From positions 1-6,965 of the forward strand of contig JAEDLC010000096.1 of the NCBI GenBank assembly GCA_016295505.1: a stretch of 6,965 nt of DNA, read 5' to 3'. The translations under genes were made by a program, and so were the position numbers. This document shows, piece after piece, positions 5,835 to 6,965 of the stretch. The notes beneath the pieces were generated by a model, which ran no database searches, was not told where the DNA came from, and worked only from the letters and a program-made list of their open reading frames with translations. The stretch is from Dorea sp. (lineage in GTDB: Bacteria; Bacillota_A; Clostridia; Lachnospirales; Lachnospiraceae). Within the stretch, counting starts at the first letter, position 1. Every line of letters starts with the position of its first letter.

Positions 5835-5863
5835 ATTATAGTCCTCCTATGCCACAAAAACAA
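5835..5863 (-). promoter_or_regulatory. Predicted sigma-A promoter of the rubredoxin gene
   Basis: On the minus strand there is a -35-like TTGTTT (5858-5863), a 17-base spacer (5841-5857) and a perfect -10 box TATAAT (5835-5840). The start would be near 5828, about 38 bases before the ATG. The -35 box matches consensus at 4 of 6 bases. Confidence 0.62.
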
Positions 5864-5913
5864 GCGGTTATATCTTACAATTTTATAAAATCACTCAAAA
5901 ATGAGGGCCTGTC

Positions 5914-6965
5914 TTAAACGTATCTTACGCCCTGTTCATAGACTTTTTTGCCTCCCAGGAATACGGTGTTTGTATTAAATATGCAGTTAATATCCTGGCT
6001 CAGATCACCATCTACAACAACAATATCAGCAATCAGTCCTTCTTTGATCATTCCCAGTTCTTCTTCTTTTCCCAGAACCTTTGCCGGATTCGCCGTTGCG
6101 GTCTGAATTGCCTGGACAGGTGTGATTCCATATTTCACCATGTAGGTCAGTTCCTGCTGCACCGGCAATACCGGAGCACCGTACATAACCATATCACTTC
6201 CGGTACATACCGTAACACCTGTATCGTAAAGCTTTTTGAAATTATCACGATACGCCTCATATGCCGGCTGATAGAACGCAAAGTCTCTCTGCTCTTTTGC
6301 CGCTACCGGATCACTGAATACGTCTGCGTTTCCTTCTTCAATGTTCTTCTTACAGGTCTCATACAGATATGTATAGGCAAATATTGTCGGTGTCCATGCG
6401 ATTCCTTTTTCTTTCATCTGCTGTGCCTGTTCTACTTTGAGGAAGGTTCCGTGTTCGATAGTATCAAATCCGGCATCAATACACATCTGAATCGTCGGAT
6501 GTGTTCCTGCATGAACCACGCACTTGATTCCCCTTCTGTGACATTCATCCACTGCCGCATCCAGTTCTTCCTGTGTATATTCCGGAATATGGGATCTGTG
6601 GCTGGAAAGCAGTTTGACCCATTCTGCCCCATCTCTTACCTGCTTACGGATCTCTTTACGAATCTCCCACGGGCCATCCACCTGTACCACTTCGTCCCAG
6701 CAATGGCCGCCGCTCATACACATTCCCTCTCCCACATGTGTGATCCTCGGAATCGTGATAAAGCCTTTGCTTTCTGCAAGCTTCAGGCTGCGACAGACTC
6801 CGTGCGGTGAATAACAGTCACGCACACTCGTAATTCCCTTGGTAAATGCCGCCTGCGCATGCTGCAGCGCATAGAGCATGATCATCTGTTCATTATAATT
6901 AAAGCTGTCCGGCTGACTGTACCAGTAACCGAATGACAATGCATGTCGCACATTCCCGGAAAGAT
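5914..6965 (-). CDS. Imidazolonepropionase-like amidohydrolase, 5' part missing and apparently frameshifted
   Basis: A metal-dependent hydrolase of the amidohydrolase superfamily, close to the HutI/prolidase-like group (COG1228 type). Counting from the GTG at 6951 (345 codons), the barrel motifs are in order: Lys113 in AEWVKLL (candidate carboxylated metal bridge), His147 in VVHAGT, His167 in TIEHGT, and Asp253 in TGSDM. The C-terminal GMIKEGLIADIVVVDGD is the usual beta-sandwich return segment. The first metal ligands, HxH, are not in this frame; they occur in the adjacent frame at 6933-6965 as IFPGMCDMHCHS. The GTG at 6951 is therefore not a credible start: the gene continues past the right edge and has a frame break near 6930-6940. 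Family members are usually about 400-430 residues, so some 50-60 residues are missing to the right. The substrate (amide, cyclic amide or dipeptide) cannot be told. It may be a pseudogene if the shift is real. Confidence 0.78.
   Translation of the reverse strand, partial: LSGNVRHALSFGYWYSQPDSFNYNEQMIMLYALQHAQAAFTKGITSVRDCYSPHGVCRSLKLAESKGFITIPRITHVGEGMCMSGGHCWDEVVQVDGPWEIRKEIRKQVRDGAEWVKLLSSHRSHIPEYTQEELDAAVDECHRRGIKCVVHAGTHPTIQMCIDAGFDTIEHGTFLKVEQAQQMKEKGIAWTPTIFAYTYLYETCKKNIEEGNADVFSDPVAAKEQRDFAFYQPAYEAYRDNFKKLYDTGVTVCTGSDMVMYGAPVLPVQQELTYMVKYGITPVQAIQTATANPAKVLGKEEELGMIKEGLIADIVVVDGDLSQDINCIFNTNTVFLGGKKVYEQGVRYV
6928..6965 (-). other. Frame break in the amidohydrolase at the HxH metal motif
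   Basis: Read on the minus strand from 6965, one frame gives IFPGMCDMHCHS, the classical PGxxDxHxH start of an amidohydrolase barrel. That frame meets TGA at 6882-6884. The frame that encodes the rest of the enzyme reads HALSFGYWYS through the same bases. Restoring one T to the CATTCGG run at 6929-6935 would join the two as DMHCHFGYW. Loss of one copy of a TGTCAT direct repeat is another possible cause. Confidence 0.7.

Noticed and set aside
5880..5907. Terminator for the amidohydrolase downstream of its stop codon
   Set aside because: The only hairpin is a 4-bp CTCA/TGAG stem followed by a mixed T/A stretch, and the nearby ATTTTATAAAAT palindrome is A/T only. Neither is stable enough to call.
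6949..6951. GTG as the real start of the amidohydrolase
   Set aside because: It has no ribosome site, lies within the conserved PGMCDMHCH coding motif of the adjacent frame, and would leave the enzyme without its first metal ligands.
1..6965. CRISPR arrays, insertion sequences, tRNA or rRNA genes, phage or defence genes
   Set aside because: No repeated spacer array, transposase, cloverleaf-like sequence or related protein motif was seen on either strand.

Overview
The window looks like a chromosomal segment of a gut-type Firmicute, most likely a Lachnospiraceae (Clostridium cluster XIVa) relative. This rests on strong AGGAGG-type ribosome sites, sigma-A-type promoters, moderate GC (not computed), a short clostridial rubredoxin, and a family 94 phosphorylase that closely resembles clostridial cellobiose phosphorylase as I remember it. 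Species cannot be named from this evidence.

Layout, left to right. (1) 1-353, minus: N-terminal part of a sugar ABC transporter substrate-binding lipoprotein, running off the left edge. (2) 414-1421, minus: LacI-family regulator, 60 bp upstream of the lipoprotein gene and probably co-transcribed with it. (3) 1422-1728: a divergent control region with two good sigma-A promoters facing opposite ways, two identical 14-bp LacI-type operators in inverted orientation 169 bp apart, a third palindromic operator inside the lacI promoter, and a long imperfect stem-loop in the plus-strand leader. (4) 1729-4167, plus: GH94 cellobiose phosphorylase. (5) 4186-5550, plus: GH1 beta-glucosidase, 18 bp downstream. 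(6) 5578-5614: a bidirectional terminator. (7) 5635-5790, minus: a 51-residue rubredoxin with its own promoter. (8) 5914 to the right edge, minus: an HutI-like amidohydrolase whose HxH metal motif lies in a different frame from the rest of the protein, which indicates a frameshift or a sequence error.

Genes 1-5 read as one cellobiose (or short beta-glucan disaccharide) utilisation locus. The lipoprotein captures the sugar for an ABC importer whose permeases would lie to the left. In the cytoplasm GH94 splits cellobiose with phosphate into glucose-1-phosphate and glucose, while GH1 hydrolyses cellobiose or other beta-glucosides to free sugars. The LacI protein probably represses both arms, and itself, until the sugar arrives. 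The rubredoxin and amidohydrolase appear unrelated to this pathway.

I found no mobile element, CRISPR array, tRNA, rRNA or new defence-type system. The most informative observations are the operator and promoter architecture, the leader stem-loop, and the broken amidohydrolase reading frame.
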